Assembly: GCA_018242765.1 (NCBI GenBank)
Contig: JAFEBH010000013.1
Coordinates: forward strand, 1-64,000
Length of the DNA: 64,000 nt
Reading direction: 5' to 3'
Source: Nitrospira sp.
GTDB lineage: Bacteria > Nitrospirota > Nitrospiria > Nitrospirales > Nitrospiraceae
Position numbers and translations under genes: made by a program. Of this stretch, positions 9,092-17,140 are shown piece after piece (position 1 is the stretch's first letter; every line of letters starts with the position of its first letter). The notes beneath the pieces were generated by a model. It saw only the letters and a list, made by a program, of their open reading frames with translations, searched no databases and was not told where the DNA came from.

Positions 9092-9451
9092 TTATTTCTT
9101 GGCCTTACGTCCATAATGATCAAGGAGTGCTTGAAGTTCATGTGGGATGGGCATCGGCGTGAAAGGAGGTACTCGAGCGCCTCCAGTGTTGCCGATTGGA
9201 ACCCAGATTCTTGAAAAGAACAAGGCTCCCAGAATTCGTGGGATCTGGCCCATAATCTCCACAACATCTCGATTCCGCAAACCAACCTTCAGCATCCACC
9301 AGTGCGTTCGCGCATGAGCAATCGAAAACGATTGTCCCAAGATATGTGCACGCTCAAGGTGGGAAAACGCAAGTTGGAGATCGCCGGTATCATACAGCCT
9401 GGCTGCCGTGGTCATTTCTGCATCATAGGCTCGTCGGAGTTCAGGGTGCAT
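9092..9451 (-). CDS. DUF3703 family protein
   Basis: 119 residues, matching the DUF3703 pattern: AFSHLERAHILGQSFSIAHA, H-W-ML-VGLRNRDVVEIMGQI, then PIGNTGGARVPPFTPMPIP near the end. Family function is unknown; members are small soluble proteins, often near metal or stress genes. No strong ribosome site is visible before the ATG. It is convergent with the permease gene (67-base gap). Confidence 0.8.
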   Translation of the reverse strand: MHPELRRAYDAEMTTAARLYDTGDLQLAFSHLERAHILGQSFSIAHARTHWWMLKVGLRNRDVVEIMGQIPRILGALFFSRIWVPIGNTGGARVPPFTPMPIPHELQALLDHYGRKAKK

Positions 9452-9737
9452 CGGTTCATGTCTCAGCGGAGGTGACTTTCACACTGTACGCGATGAATGG
9501 AGGGGGAGTCAGGGGTGAAACCTGGGCCGAGTAGCTCATGAGCAGTTCGTTTCCTTGGAAAGCAAAAGATGGAGCGACTTCGGTGGTGAATAGACTTCTT
9601 GCATAACCAGTTGCTACGGGTTTCCTTCTCGATGAGAATATGATTCCCTGCACTCTAGGACAAAGGAGCACTACAGGGGAGGGGAGAGAGGGCCGATGAA
9701 CAGCCGACTCATAAGCTACTGAAACGCTGAGTGTTTT

Positions 9738-9813
9738 TGGTGGCGGTGACCCGGATTGAACGGGTGACCCGCGGCTTATGAGTCCGCTGCTCTGCCAACT
9801 GAGCTACACCGCC
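9738..9813 (-). tRNA. tRNA-Met (anticodon CAU), CCA encoded
   Basis: Minus-strand cloverleaf of 76 nt. Acceptor stem GGCGGTG/CACCGCC, D-arm GCTC-GAGC, anticodon loop CTCATAA with CAU, T-arm ACCCG-TTCAATC-CGGGT, discriminator A, then CCA in the DNA followed by an A-run. The anticodon stem GCGGA/GCCGC ends in an A-G mismatch next to the loop. The anticodon fits elongator Met or the Ile2 tRNA whose C34 becomes lysidine. The acceptor starts with a paired G, so it is not an initiator. Confidence 0.93.
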
Positions 9814-10239
9814 ACTCTTTATGTTTTACGATAGCCTGCGTGGGTTCTTGCGATTTACTCGACTGTTCACTCTGCTCTTATGTCTTCTCGTCACAGCCAG
9901 GTCTAGCATAGGCTGATCTAGCAGCGAAGCGCAACCCGCAGAAGGCGATACTATAGCATGCTCGTGTCAGGCTGTATAGATTGCGGATTGCCGGAAAAGC
10001 CACCGTCGGGATGATAGTTCATGGGAATGGCCGATGGGGTCGAAGACGAGGAAGTCAGCGTGGCCAAGGAGGGCAAGAATATTGCGGTGATCTTCACTGT
10101 AGAGTGATGGAAAACCAAAGAGAGTTATGCCACACAACAGAGAAAGCGTGACAGACGCCGCTCCGTGAGCACTTGCCGTTATGAGTCATGGCCTGCTTGC
10201 AATGTATTGTGAGTTGCGAGGGGGCAGACCCATAGGAAC
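9814..10239. other. Intergenic stretch, no supported gene
   Basis: No convincing gene. A minus-strand frame at about 9967-10170 reads like protein (EDHRNILALLGHADFLVFDP) but has no ATG or GTG start after its upstream stop, so it could be a decayed fragment. The region is more AT-rich than the flanking operons. Confidence 0.4.
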
Positions 10240-10599
10240 CTAGTTCATGCAAGGTGTCTCACTCATTATGCCATTGATCACAATTGGTTCTAGCACTATT
10301 GTTCTCTCCGGAGGAACAAGTGATTGGTCTACGACGGTGGACAATAATTGTACTCGAATACCGCTGAGCCTCGGGAGCAAAGATAAATCAATGGTCTTTT
10401 CTGTCTGTCGGCCGATGTCTTCACTCGCAATATTCCAATCTCCCTCATCTTCATTCGGTTGCATTGTGCCGATGCAGAGCCACCAACTCAATACTTCTGT
10501 ATCCACAGGGTTCCACCGAATGGTGATAGGCTTGCTGAAATCTTGAGGTTCCATTGGCGCTATGATTTGTGGTCTTGCCGTGTTTTCCGTCGGTATCAT
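10240..10599 (-). CDS. Hypothetical beta-rich small protein B
   Basis: 119 residues; SD-like AGAGGAG lies upstream of the ATG. No signal peptide or membrane segment. The pattern PITIRWNPVD followed by SWWLCIGT resembles one strand-pair of fibronectin III-like or carbohydrate-binding sandwich modules often seen in secreted proteins (F/I-x-W...W-x-L-x-x-G). It is the third gene after the TpsA-type exoprotein, 53 bases beyond the second small ORF. AT-richer than the neighbouring housekeeping genes. Family not recognised; the fold comment is inference from motif spacing. Confidence 0.6.
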   Translation of the reverse strand: MIPTENTARPQIIAPMEPQDFSKPITIRWNPVDTEVLSWWLCIGTMQPNEDEGDWNIASEDIGRQTEKTIDLSLLPRLSGIRVQLLSTVVDQSLVPPERTIVLEPIVINGIMSETPCMN

Positions 10600-10652
10600 C
10601 CTACTGCTCCTCTGAAGTTAAGCGAGTCGCTATAGCCACTGAACGACGCGCT

Positions 10653-10973
10653 CTAAGGCTTGCATTTAAAAGTGGTGTATCTTCCACCGTTGTTCCAAGT
10701 TCTGCCCTGATCAGTTGACCATTCAACGACGGCGAAACAACGTTGGTTGGAAAGACTTTGGAGTTTTGGCTTGGGATTAGAGTCATAAAGTTGTGAGAAT
10801 GGTACAGGGCTGCCGAAATAGTAATTGTACCCGAACGGGGCGCTCCCGAGTTTGAGTCTCCAATGTGTTCCAGTTGACACACTGGGGTATGAGTTGCTCC
10901 ACTCAAACTTGTTCGCACCGACGTTATGGTGATGGTGCGTTGCTCCATCGGCAGGGGTAGTCAGCTTAGCCAT
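10653..10973 (-). CDS. Hypothetical beta-rich small protein A
   Basis: 106 residues with a strong ribosome site (AAAGGAG) before the ATG. It begins MAKLTTPADGATHHHH, then KFEWSNSY, THWRLKLGSAPFGYNYYFGS and VVEWSTDQGRTW, an aromatic-rich beta pattern like the next gene (F-x-W...H-W-R-L-x-x-G-S). There is no leader peptide and a run of four His. A 115-residue reading in another frame over the same bases (10601-10948) lacks these regular features and a ribosome site. It lies 71 bases after the TpsA-type gene and is likely co-transcribed. Function unknown. Confidence 0.62.
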   Translation of the reverse strand: MAKLTTPADGATHHHHNVGANKFEWSNSYPSVSTGTHWRLKLGSAPFGYNYYFGSPVPFSQLYDSNPKPKLQSLSNQRCFAVVEWSTDQGRTWNNGGRYTTFKCKP

Positions 10974-11044
10974 TGTAATCTCCTTTGTTCAGATAATATT
11001 TTTTAGACGTTCTCACTTGAGTATCCATATGTCTACAGGACGGC

Positions 11045-13657
11045 TCATGAAGCGCAGCCGCTGTTAGATTCCACCGCAAACATATGAGTCAAGAATCCCG
11101 GAGGAACGATCTGTCGCAAGGAGAGCAATTGACTCTTTTCTGTCGATGGAATTGTCCTCAAAGGGCTGCCTGTTTTGGTCAAGGTGCTAGTGCGTAATCT
11201 AGGAATCGCTATATCTATCGGGCTTAAGAGCCAACCGCCTGGTTCGGACGGGAGTGTCTTGCGCCCGGCAAGAATAAACGTGCTGTGCTCTCCGTCAGCT
11301 AAGGCGGCGCAGCGGCTGTGCAAAAGCACCTGAGATGGGCTGGTTTTTGACACAAGTTGACCGACCGTGCTACTCAGATTCGACGTCGGTGATTGAATGG
11401 TCACGGTTCCATTCACACCGGATCCTGAATCTGCATTGATGGTGCTGTTGGCATCCGGCAGGAACAATCCTGCAACAATGCTAATTCTTCCACCCCTGCC
11501 GTCATCAGCCTTAGCCAAAATTTTGCTATTCTGGAGGATCACGATTTGCGGGTCGATCGACACATTCCCACCACCTCCCGGCCCGTCGCTAACTGAGGCG
11601 CTAATTATGCTATCTGTCAAGTGCACTGTGCCATTAGGAGTTGTCTCAACTTTAATAGTTCCACCGCTGGAAGCCCTGGCTTGCGTTGTGACTGAACTAT
11701 TGGAGGCGAGAAAGCTTTGGCCGGCATTGATGTGAACATTGCCAGCATTTCCGGTTCCGGTGCTGTTTGCTGAGACGTTAGCCTTATTGCCCAAGGTGAC
11801 TGATTGTGTAGCTACGATATCGATATTGCCTCCTGTTCCGTTTCCCGATGTATCAGTAAAGATGCGGCCACCGTTTTCAATGGTAATGTTCGGTGCGGTC
11901 ACAGTAATTGTTCCGGCGTTGCCTGTCCCTTCAAGATCGGTGCTGCTACTCATGGTGGTTGATGGGCCTGAAATGGTTGCGTGATCCGTTGCGGTGATGG
12001 TGATTGTACCGGCTGCTGAGGAGCCATTCGTGTCGGCATTCATGGTGGCGTTGTCAGTCAAGGTAAACCGAACAGCATCAATGGAGATATCTCCAGGAGA
12101 TCCGTCGGATCCTGTCAGAGTGTGAAGTCTGCTGGTCCCGGAGATGGTCACTTCATCTGCATAGCTTGATGGTCCATTTAGCCCGCGTACAATAACTGCG
12201 CCGCCATGGCCGGAGCCTGTCGTTGTGGTGAAAAGATCCACTCCTTGAGCTGCTTCGATCGGGCTCGCCAGCAGTTGGATTTGCCGACCTTCTAGAAGAA
12301 TGTTCCCAGCATCACCTGTCCCAACAGTGCTTGTGCCGAGAATGCCACCTTTGATTTGGATGGTTGGGGCCTTAAGCCAAATGTTTCCTCCGTTCCCTGT
12401 CTCTCCTAGGGCGTCGGCATTCAAGAAAGAGTCAGTTGCCGTCAGTTGTTGGATTGCTTTGATGACTATGTTGCCGGCATTTGCCGGACCATCACTCAAG
12501 GTGGCAATGCGTGCACCATTCAAGTTTACTGAGCTGGCCTCGATATGAATGTCACTGCCTGGCTTTACCCCAGCAGTTGAAGAAATGGAACTATTTGGGC
12601 TCAGTAAAATCGAATTTGACGCTCCCGCACTATTGGCAGTGCTGAGGACTGTATCATTTACGCTTAGGACGAATTGACCTCCTCGGATCGAAACGATGTT
12701 TGTGCCACTGACGTTGACGGTTGAGTTCGGCGCAAGGACGACGGAACCGAACGAGGTAAAGGAGGCCTGATCCACGTTCGGTAGAGACTCAAGCGTTATA
12801 TCGAATTCTCCCGGAGATGCTGTACTAGCCAACTGAATGTTTCCGTTTGGTGCACGGAGTTGTGCAGAGTGGACTGCCCCATTCTCCACCGTGGATTCGA
12901 TGGTAATATTCCCACCAACCAGTGAGATGCCTGTTCCATCTCTCACCTCAAGTTGGCTTCCCTGAACCGTGATCGCACCAGGATGTGAGCCTAAAAACCC
13001 AAACGAAGCAACAGGGGAGGTAGTTAATAAAACATCGGTGACTGGGTTAGGTGCTGCACTGAATCGCCTGCCATCTTCAAACTTTAGATAGTCTGCCGAG
13101 GTGAATGTGACGGCACCGCTCACATTGAGGCTTGCATTTGGTCCAAACAAAAATCCGGCTGGGTTCATGAGAAACAGATGGGCATTCCCGAAATCGGTGG
13201 TCTTGATGGTCCCGAAGATGTCCGAAATATGATTGCCGGTAACGCGCCCCAAGATATTGTCTGTTTGGAGTAAGGAGTCGTTACGAAAGTTTGCGATGGT
13301 ATTGCCAGGGACATCAAAGTTCCCAAAACTGTGAAACAGGTTTGCTCCTGTTCTGGTTCCACCCGTAATGTCGTATTGCGTTTTCCCACCCACCGAGACT
13401 GGACTACTGATGTGCGTGTTCAAACCAGAGGGCGTAATGGGGATCTCTGCGGATGCATTGCCTGACACGCCTGTTAGGTATGGCAGTATAATCACCAGTG
13501 CAACGCGGAGGCTCAATTTTTGGAAGAAGTACAAACGAGTCACTGGAGCATGATCTCTCAATTTTCGCGTCAGGGGAAATATTGGAGCGCCATCCGGTCG
13601 CAACGGTAGTCTTATTAACCACGAACCGTGTACGTTAGAAATGGAACGCAGACTCAT
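11045..13657 (-). CDS. Filamentous-haemagglutinin-like exoprotein (TpsA type)
   Basis: 870 residues. A long charged N-terminal extension (about 45 residues) and then a hydrophobic stretch ending NASA near 70 look like the extended signal region of two-partner-secretion exoproteins. Next comes the TPS (haemagglutination-activity) domain: SGLNTHISSPV, the FHSFGNFDVP region, and NPAGFLFGPNASLNVSGAV, the NPNG-type motif. The middle is a Gly/Asn/Thr-rich beta-helix with repeated G-NAG-I units. The C-terminus (RCAALADGEHSTFILAGRKT) recalls the Cys-containing end of cyanobacterial-type TpsA proteins. GAGGAT precedes the ATG. No TpsB (FhaC-like) pore gene is in the window. Probably surface-exposed or released. 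Confidence 0.87.
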   Translation of the reverse strand: MSLRSISNVHGSWLIRLPLRPDGAPIFPLTRKLRDHAPVTRLYFFQKLSLRVALVIILPYLTGVSGNASAEIPITPSGLNTHISSPVSVGGKTQYDITGGTRTGANLFHSFGNFDVPGNTIANFRNDSLLQTDNILGRVTGNHISDIFGTIKTTDFGNAHLFLMNPAGFLFGPNASLNVSGAVTFTSADYLKFEDGRRFSAAPNPVTDVLLTTSPVASFGFLGSHPGAITVQGSQLEVRDGTGISLVGGNITIESTVENGAVHSAQLRAPNGNIQLASTASPGEFDITLESLPNVDQASFTSFGSVVLAPNSTVNVSGTNIVSIRGGQFVLSVNDTVLSTANSAGASNSILLSPNSSISSTAGVKPGSDIHIEASSVNLNGARIATLSDGPANAGNIVIKAIQQLTATDSFLNADALGETGNGGNIWLKAPTIQIKGGILGTSTVGTGDAGNILLEGRQIQLLASPIEAAQGVDLFTTTTGSGHGGAVIVRGLNGPSSYADEVTISGTSRLHTLTGSDGSPGDISIDAVRFTLTDNATMNADTNGSSAAGTITITATDHATISGPSTTMSSSTDLEGTGNAGTITVTAPNITIENGGRIFTDTSGNGTGGNIDIVATQSVTLGNKANVSANSTGTGNAGNVHINAGQSFLASNSSVTTQARASSGGTIKVETTPNGTVHLTDSIISASVSDGPGGGGNVSIDPQIVILQNSKILAKADDGRGGRISIVAGLFLPDANSTINADSGSGVNGTVTIQSPTSNLSSTVGQLVSKTSPSQVLLHSRCAALADGEHSTFILAGRKTLPSEPGGWLLSPIDIAIPRLRTSTLTKTGSPLRTIPSTEKSQLLSLRQIVPPGFLTHMFAVESNSGCAS

Positions 13658-14365
13658 TGAGTTTTATCCTCGACCATCGATGCAAAATGGTTATCAGGCT
13701 GTCTTCTACGATAGCCGCAGGCTTAGTACCTTCTTTTTTAACTTTTTACAAGTACTCCTTCTGATGATTCCCCTTACTCCTCATGTCTGGCTGGAAAGTC
13801 AGAATCACTTTCTTGCCGTATCATGTGGCGCTTGATCCTCAAGTTCAACTATCTTGGATCTATTCCTGCACATCGGTCTATTCGGTTCGAGTTGAACGTG
13901 TCATGTCAGCGCCATCGTTTGTTAAAGGCCTGTACCGATAGGTAATCATTCACTAGATCTCACCCATGACGACGTGCTGTATGGTAGTTCCCACAAGCAA
14001 ATTGTAAGCCACTGACAATGCTCCAATATATAAGGTGCATAAAACATGAAAATACGTAATATATGAATGAGATTTGTTCTCTTTGATGAGGGGAAGTTGA
14101 ATCGTGGCGTCGAAAGAACGTGCAACTGCTGAATCTAAAAAGATTCAGGTCTGTATCCAAACAGATTCTTATCTGTATCCAAAACAATTCACCGCCACCG
14201 AGTTGATGGATGTCTCTCGTGATGCATTTCTGGTCAGAAAGTAACAAGGAGTCCGGTGCATAGTCGTAGGTCTCTACTCTCTGGGGTGAGAAACGGCAGG
14301 CTCTATCTGGAGACAACGAGTCGAAACCTGTTATGGTTCTCCAGCGGAAATTCGAGAGGAGTGCG
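13658..14365. other. Long AT-rich intergenic region
   Basis: About 700 bases between divergent genes (TpsA-type minus, SDR plus) without a supported ORF. It should hold both promoters. The open minus-strand frame at 13960-14463 is partly antisense to the SDR gene and shows no family features. A two-copy 22-base direct repeat lies within it (see separate entry). Confidence 0.5.
14141..14184. repeat. Two tandem 22-bp direct repeats upstream of the SDR gene
   Basis: Two adjacent 22-base units both begin AGATTC and share TCTGTATCCAAA (14141-14162 and 14163-14184), differing at only four positions. Tandem copies at about two helical turns, some 180 bases before the SDR start, would fit a regulator-binding site, but chance or slippage cannot be excluded. 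Confidence 0.5.
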
Positions 14366-15229
14366 ATGTCGAGAGGAAATGATCGTGCAGTTGTTATCAC
14401 AGGAGCGTCGACGGGCATTGGGGCGGCCTGTGCGCTCCATCTTGATCGATTGGGGTTTATCATCTTTGCCGGAGTACGGAAGCCGGAAGACGGAGCGATC
14501 CTTCAACAGTCCAGCTCAGAGCGGCTTATTCCGATTCTAGTCGATGTGACCGATCAACCCTCTATTCAACGCTCTCTTGCGATTGTGTCAGAGCGATGTG
14601 GATCGAGCGGGTTGTATGGGCTTGTGAACAATGCCGGGATTGCGGTGCCGGCGCCGCTGGAGGGGATCCCGATTCCCGATCTTCGGCGTCAACTTGAAGT
14701 GAATGTGATTGGCCAGGTCGCCGTCACGCAAGCGTTTCTGCCGCTGATCCGCCAAGCACGAGGCCGTATCGTGAACATGGGCTCAATCGCGGGACGTTCC
14801 ACAATTCCGTTAATGGGAGCGTACTCGGCGTCGAAATTTGCATTGGAGGCGATTACGGATGCCTTGAGACTGGAGGTTCAGCCGTGGGGCATCCAGGTGT
14901 CAATTATCGAACCTGGTGCGATCACAACTCCGATCTGGATGAAGTCTGCCGGCGATGCCGCCGGGCGAGAGGCGAGTATGGAGGCGGAGTTGAAAAGACT
15001 CTATGAGCCGACGGTGGCGGCAGTGCGAAAGGTGGTGGATGAGGCAGCGAAGCGAGCCATTCCAGCGGACGTTGTCGCGAAGGCGGTTGAAGGCGCCCTA
15101 ACGGCTCCAGTGCCCAAGACCCGCTATTTGGTCGGCACGGATGCCAAGATCCGTGCGTTCATCGGGCAGATTCTTCCAGACCGGATCATGGACTGGGTTC
15201 TCACAACGGTGCTTAAATTGCCTCACTGA
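14366..15229 (+). CDS. Short-chain dehydrogenase/reductase (SDR)
   Basis: 287 residues from the ATG at 14366, chosen because GAGAGGAG sits just before it; an upstream start at 14333 adds 11 residues. Classical SDR: cofactor loop TGASTGIG (about 11-18), NNAG, catalytic Ser in NMGSIAGRST, YSASKFALE carrying the YxxxK pair, then PGAITTPIW. It resembles retinol-dehydrogenase-like SDRs acting on lipophilic alcohols or ketones. Substrate not predictable. Its end overlaps the convergent gene's stop by seven bases. Confidence 0.88.
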   Translation: MSRGNDRAVVITGASTGIGAACALHLDRLGFIIFAGVRKPEDGAILQQSSSERLIPILVDVTDQPSIQRSLAIVSERCGSSGLYGLVNNAGIAVPAPLEGIPIPDLRRQLEVNVIGQVAVTQAFLPLIRQARGRIVNMGSIAGRSTIPLMGAYSASKFALEAITDALRLEVQPWGIQVSIIEPGAITTPIWMKSAGDAAGREASMEAELKRLYEPTVAAVRKVVDEAAKRAIPADVVAKAVEGALTAPVPKTRYLVGTDAKIRAFIGQILPDRIMDWVLTTVLKLPH

Positions 15230-16143
15230 TCTCCTGCCGTTGGTTTGGCCACTCCGATCCCGAGATCTTGTTTTGAAATGTCGAAGGAGAAGCGGAGCTG
15301 GATTGCGAGATATTTTTGAACCAGCCCCGCTCGATCTATGGGCTGATCTTGTTCGTGATAGACCGCGAGTTCCATGTTGCGCCAGCGTACCGCGAGTCCA
15401 ACGATCCAATCCAATTCAGTCGGGCCGGCCTGGTTTCCCGCATCTCGATCCGTGAACATATTCACGTCGCCATAGAGCACGATCTTGTTTTTGTAGAGAT
15501 CGAAGTCGGCATGGGCGACGTATCGGAAGAGCGCACGACCGGTATTGTCAGGCCTGGCGAAGTAATTCTTGTTATGAAAGAGCCAGCCAGCCCCTGCGTA
15601 AGCCGTCAAGTTTTGATGGGGGAAATGGCGTTGCCACCATGGCAAATCTTGAACAGCCTGGAATTTTGCTGTGACGAGCCCGTCGGCATACTCTTGCGTC
15701 ACACCCTTCCGGTCCAGTGGTGCGTCGCGTTCATACTGGAGGCGCCAGTTGAAGTGGCCAAGCACACCGGTGACGGCATAGGTCCCGTCCCATTCGCTCA
15801 ATTCGATCCAGCCGTTTGTCCGATCGGAGAAAAAATTCTGGTCCGTATAGAACGTGAGGTACTGCTTGTAGAGATCGGTTTCCAGATGAAGCATGTGACG
15901 CAATCCAACTAGACCGGTATTATCAGGCCTCGCAGCAAACGAGGGGTTTGAAGCAAAGGCACTCGTCAGCAGATAGCCGGCGAAGAGCGACTCTTCAGCT
16001 TCCCGGCCATTGGAGTCTTCCATGGAGGGCAGCGGACGCCCGTACTTTTCCAAGGCCAATGCGTGTGGAGTACCAATCAGGAGGACGCTGAGTACGAGGC
16101 TCATGGTGAGGGGCGTCGATGTACGGAAACAAAGAGCGATCAT
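15223..16143 (-). CDS. Exported protein with an internal duplication
   Basis: 306 residues with a signal peptide (hydrophobic 12-30, cleavage likely after ALA). Two copies of one unit follow: a first at about 72-165 starting RPDNTGLVGLRHML with DLYKQYLTFYTDQNFFSDR, and a second at about 198-290 starting RPDNTGRALFRYVA with DLYKNKIVLYGDVNMFTDR. Each ends with a D-RxG-(L/V)-Q-Y segment. The alternating aromatic/charged strands suggest an outer-membrane beta-barrel or a periplasmic beta protein. Family not recognised. Last of a minus-strand run of envelope proteins. Confidence 0.75.
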   Translation of the reverse strand: MIALCFRTSTPLTMSLVLSVLLIGTPHALALEKYGRPLPSMEDSNGREAEESLFAGYLLTSAFASNPSFAARPDNTGLVGLRHMLHLETDLYKQYLTFYTDQNFFSDRTNGWIELSEWDGTYAVTGVLGHFNWRLQYERDAPLDRKGVTQEYADGLVTAKFQAVQDLPWWQRHFPHQNLTAYAGAGWLFHNKNYFARPDNTGRALFRYVAHADFDLYKNKIVLYGDVNMFTDRDAGNQAGPTELDWIVGLAVRWRNMELAVYHEQDQPIDRAGLVQKYLAIQLRFSFDISKQDLGIGVAKPTAGDQ

Positions 16144-16182
16144 GGGGAGTCGTGAGAGTCCCGTATCAGCCGGATGTCGCCG

Positions 16183-16578
16183 TTACTGACACGAATCGAA
16201 AATGTCTTCGCAATCGTTGGATGCATCAAAGGTCGGAGGGACAAAGCGATACTGCACATCGACGACGCGGTCGTTGACCAGCACAACGGTGGCCCAACAG
16301 CCATGGCGAACCGTTGCAAAACTGCCTTTGCCGACAGGGCGTGACTCCTCAAGAATCGGGGCTTCCCGATAGTAGCGGAGGATCGTTCGTTCGCCGTCAG
16401 CGAATTCTTTTTGGGGGAGGCCCGCACAGCGCAGGACTGCTGGCTTTGATTGTCCGGCCATGCGTTGTTGGTTGGGATATTCCCCCACCTGTGCGGGCGT
16501 ACTACAGCTCGTGAGCCCCACCGTCATGATGAGTCCCTGTGCAAGGACAAGAAGCTGGGGATGGATCACAAACCGCAT
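16183..16578 (-). CDS. Small lipoprotein, hypothetical
   Basis: 131 residues from the ATG at 16578 (a GTG at 16614 would add 12). Lipoprotein signal with lipobox LTSC near residue 25. The mature part holds four further Cys (RCAG, HGCWA, NDCED, DSCQ), which could form two disulphides, and an RILRYYRE-like beta segment reminiscent of SmpA/OmlA-type lipoproteins, though not enough to assign. Lies between the OB-fold protein and the duplicated exported protein, both also secreted. Confidence 0.7.
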   Translation of the reverse strand: MRFVIHPQLLVLAQGLIMTVGLTSCSTPAQVGEYPNQQRMAGQSKPAVLRCAGLPQKEFADGERTILRYYREAPILEESRPVGKGSFATVRHGCWATVVLVNDRVVDVQYRFVPPTFDASNDCEDIFDSCQ

Positions 16579-16650
16579 GGTGGTCTCTTGTGTGAGAACA
16601 ACCCGCTTAGACACGAGGCCCGACGTGAAATGGTGAGGGGCTGATCGCGA

Positions 16651-17091
16651 TCAACCGACTAGATCTGGATTGAGGCGTGTCATCGGTTTGACGGAGATGG
16701 CCTTGATCTCATTATAGACGATCGTGCGACCAACTTGGCGGAGGCGACTGAAGACACCTTCCACGATGACTTGATCACCTTCCCGGACCTCGAGCTGACC
16801 GAGGCTCACGACCTTGAGGGTACCGGCTTGGTCTTGGAGGAGGAATCCGTAGGCCGGTTGTCCCTGGCGATTGGTTGCCAGCTGGACATTCATGACCTTT
16901 CCGGTGACGACGACATCTTGATGGTCGTATTGCTCGGGATGTGCCAACAGTTCCGCAATCTCAACCAAACCACTTGCGAGAGCCGGTGAGGTGCTCGGTA
17001 ATCCAAGTGCACACACACACAGCACGAAGAGGAACAGTACAGATGTCAGAGAGGTTGCAAGCGGCGATTGGCTGATGGTCGTTGTCGTCAT
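16651..17091 (-). CDS. Exported OB-fold protein
   Basis: 146 residues: signal peptide (hydrophobic 16-36, ending ALA), then a single OB-fold-like domain (DVVVTGKVMNVQLATNRQG, GFLLQDQAGTLKVVSLGQL, EGDQVIVEGVFSRL). The pattern is like periplasmic OB-fold proteins of the YgiW/CcmE-like group. Ligand and role unknown. It sits 49 bases after the 390-residue gene and before the lipoprotein. Confidence 0.72.
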   Translation of the reverse strand: MTTTTISQSPLATSLTSVLFLFVLCVCALGLPSTSPALASGLVEIAELLAHPEQYDHQDVVVTGKVMNVQLATNRQGQPAYGFLLQDQAGTLKVVSLGQLEVREGDQVIVEGVFSRLRQVGRTIVYNEIKAISVKPMTRLNPDLVG

Positions 17092-17140
17092 GGTTGGAAG
17101 TAATTATACCGAACCGCCGGTGATTGGCAAGATCGAAAGT

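Noticed and set aside
9456..9671. 71-residue minus-strand frame between DUF3703 and the tRNA
   Set aside because: GTG start without a ribosome site and composition unlike the neighbours; no family features.
12300..12548. Plus-strand Val/Pro-rich frames opposite the TpsA-type gene
   Set aside because: They arise because the complementary Thr/Gly/Asn repeat codons read as Pro/Val in the other strand.
9738..14365. Genomic island inserted at tRNA-Met
   Set aside because: The AT-rich accessory block lies on the 5' side of the tRNA, no integrase or repeated tRNA 3' end is present, so tRNA-directed integration is not supported.
13960..14463. 167-residue minus-strand frame
   Set aside because: Its first third is antisense to the SDR gene and the rest lacks regular protein features; probably chance openness.
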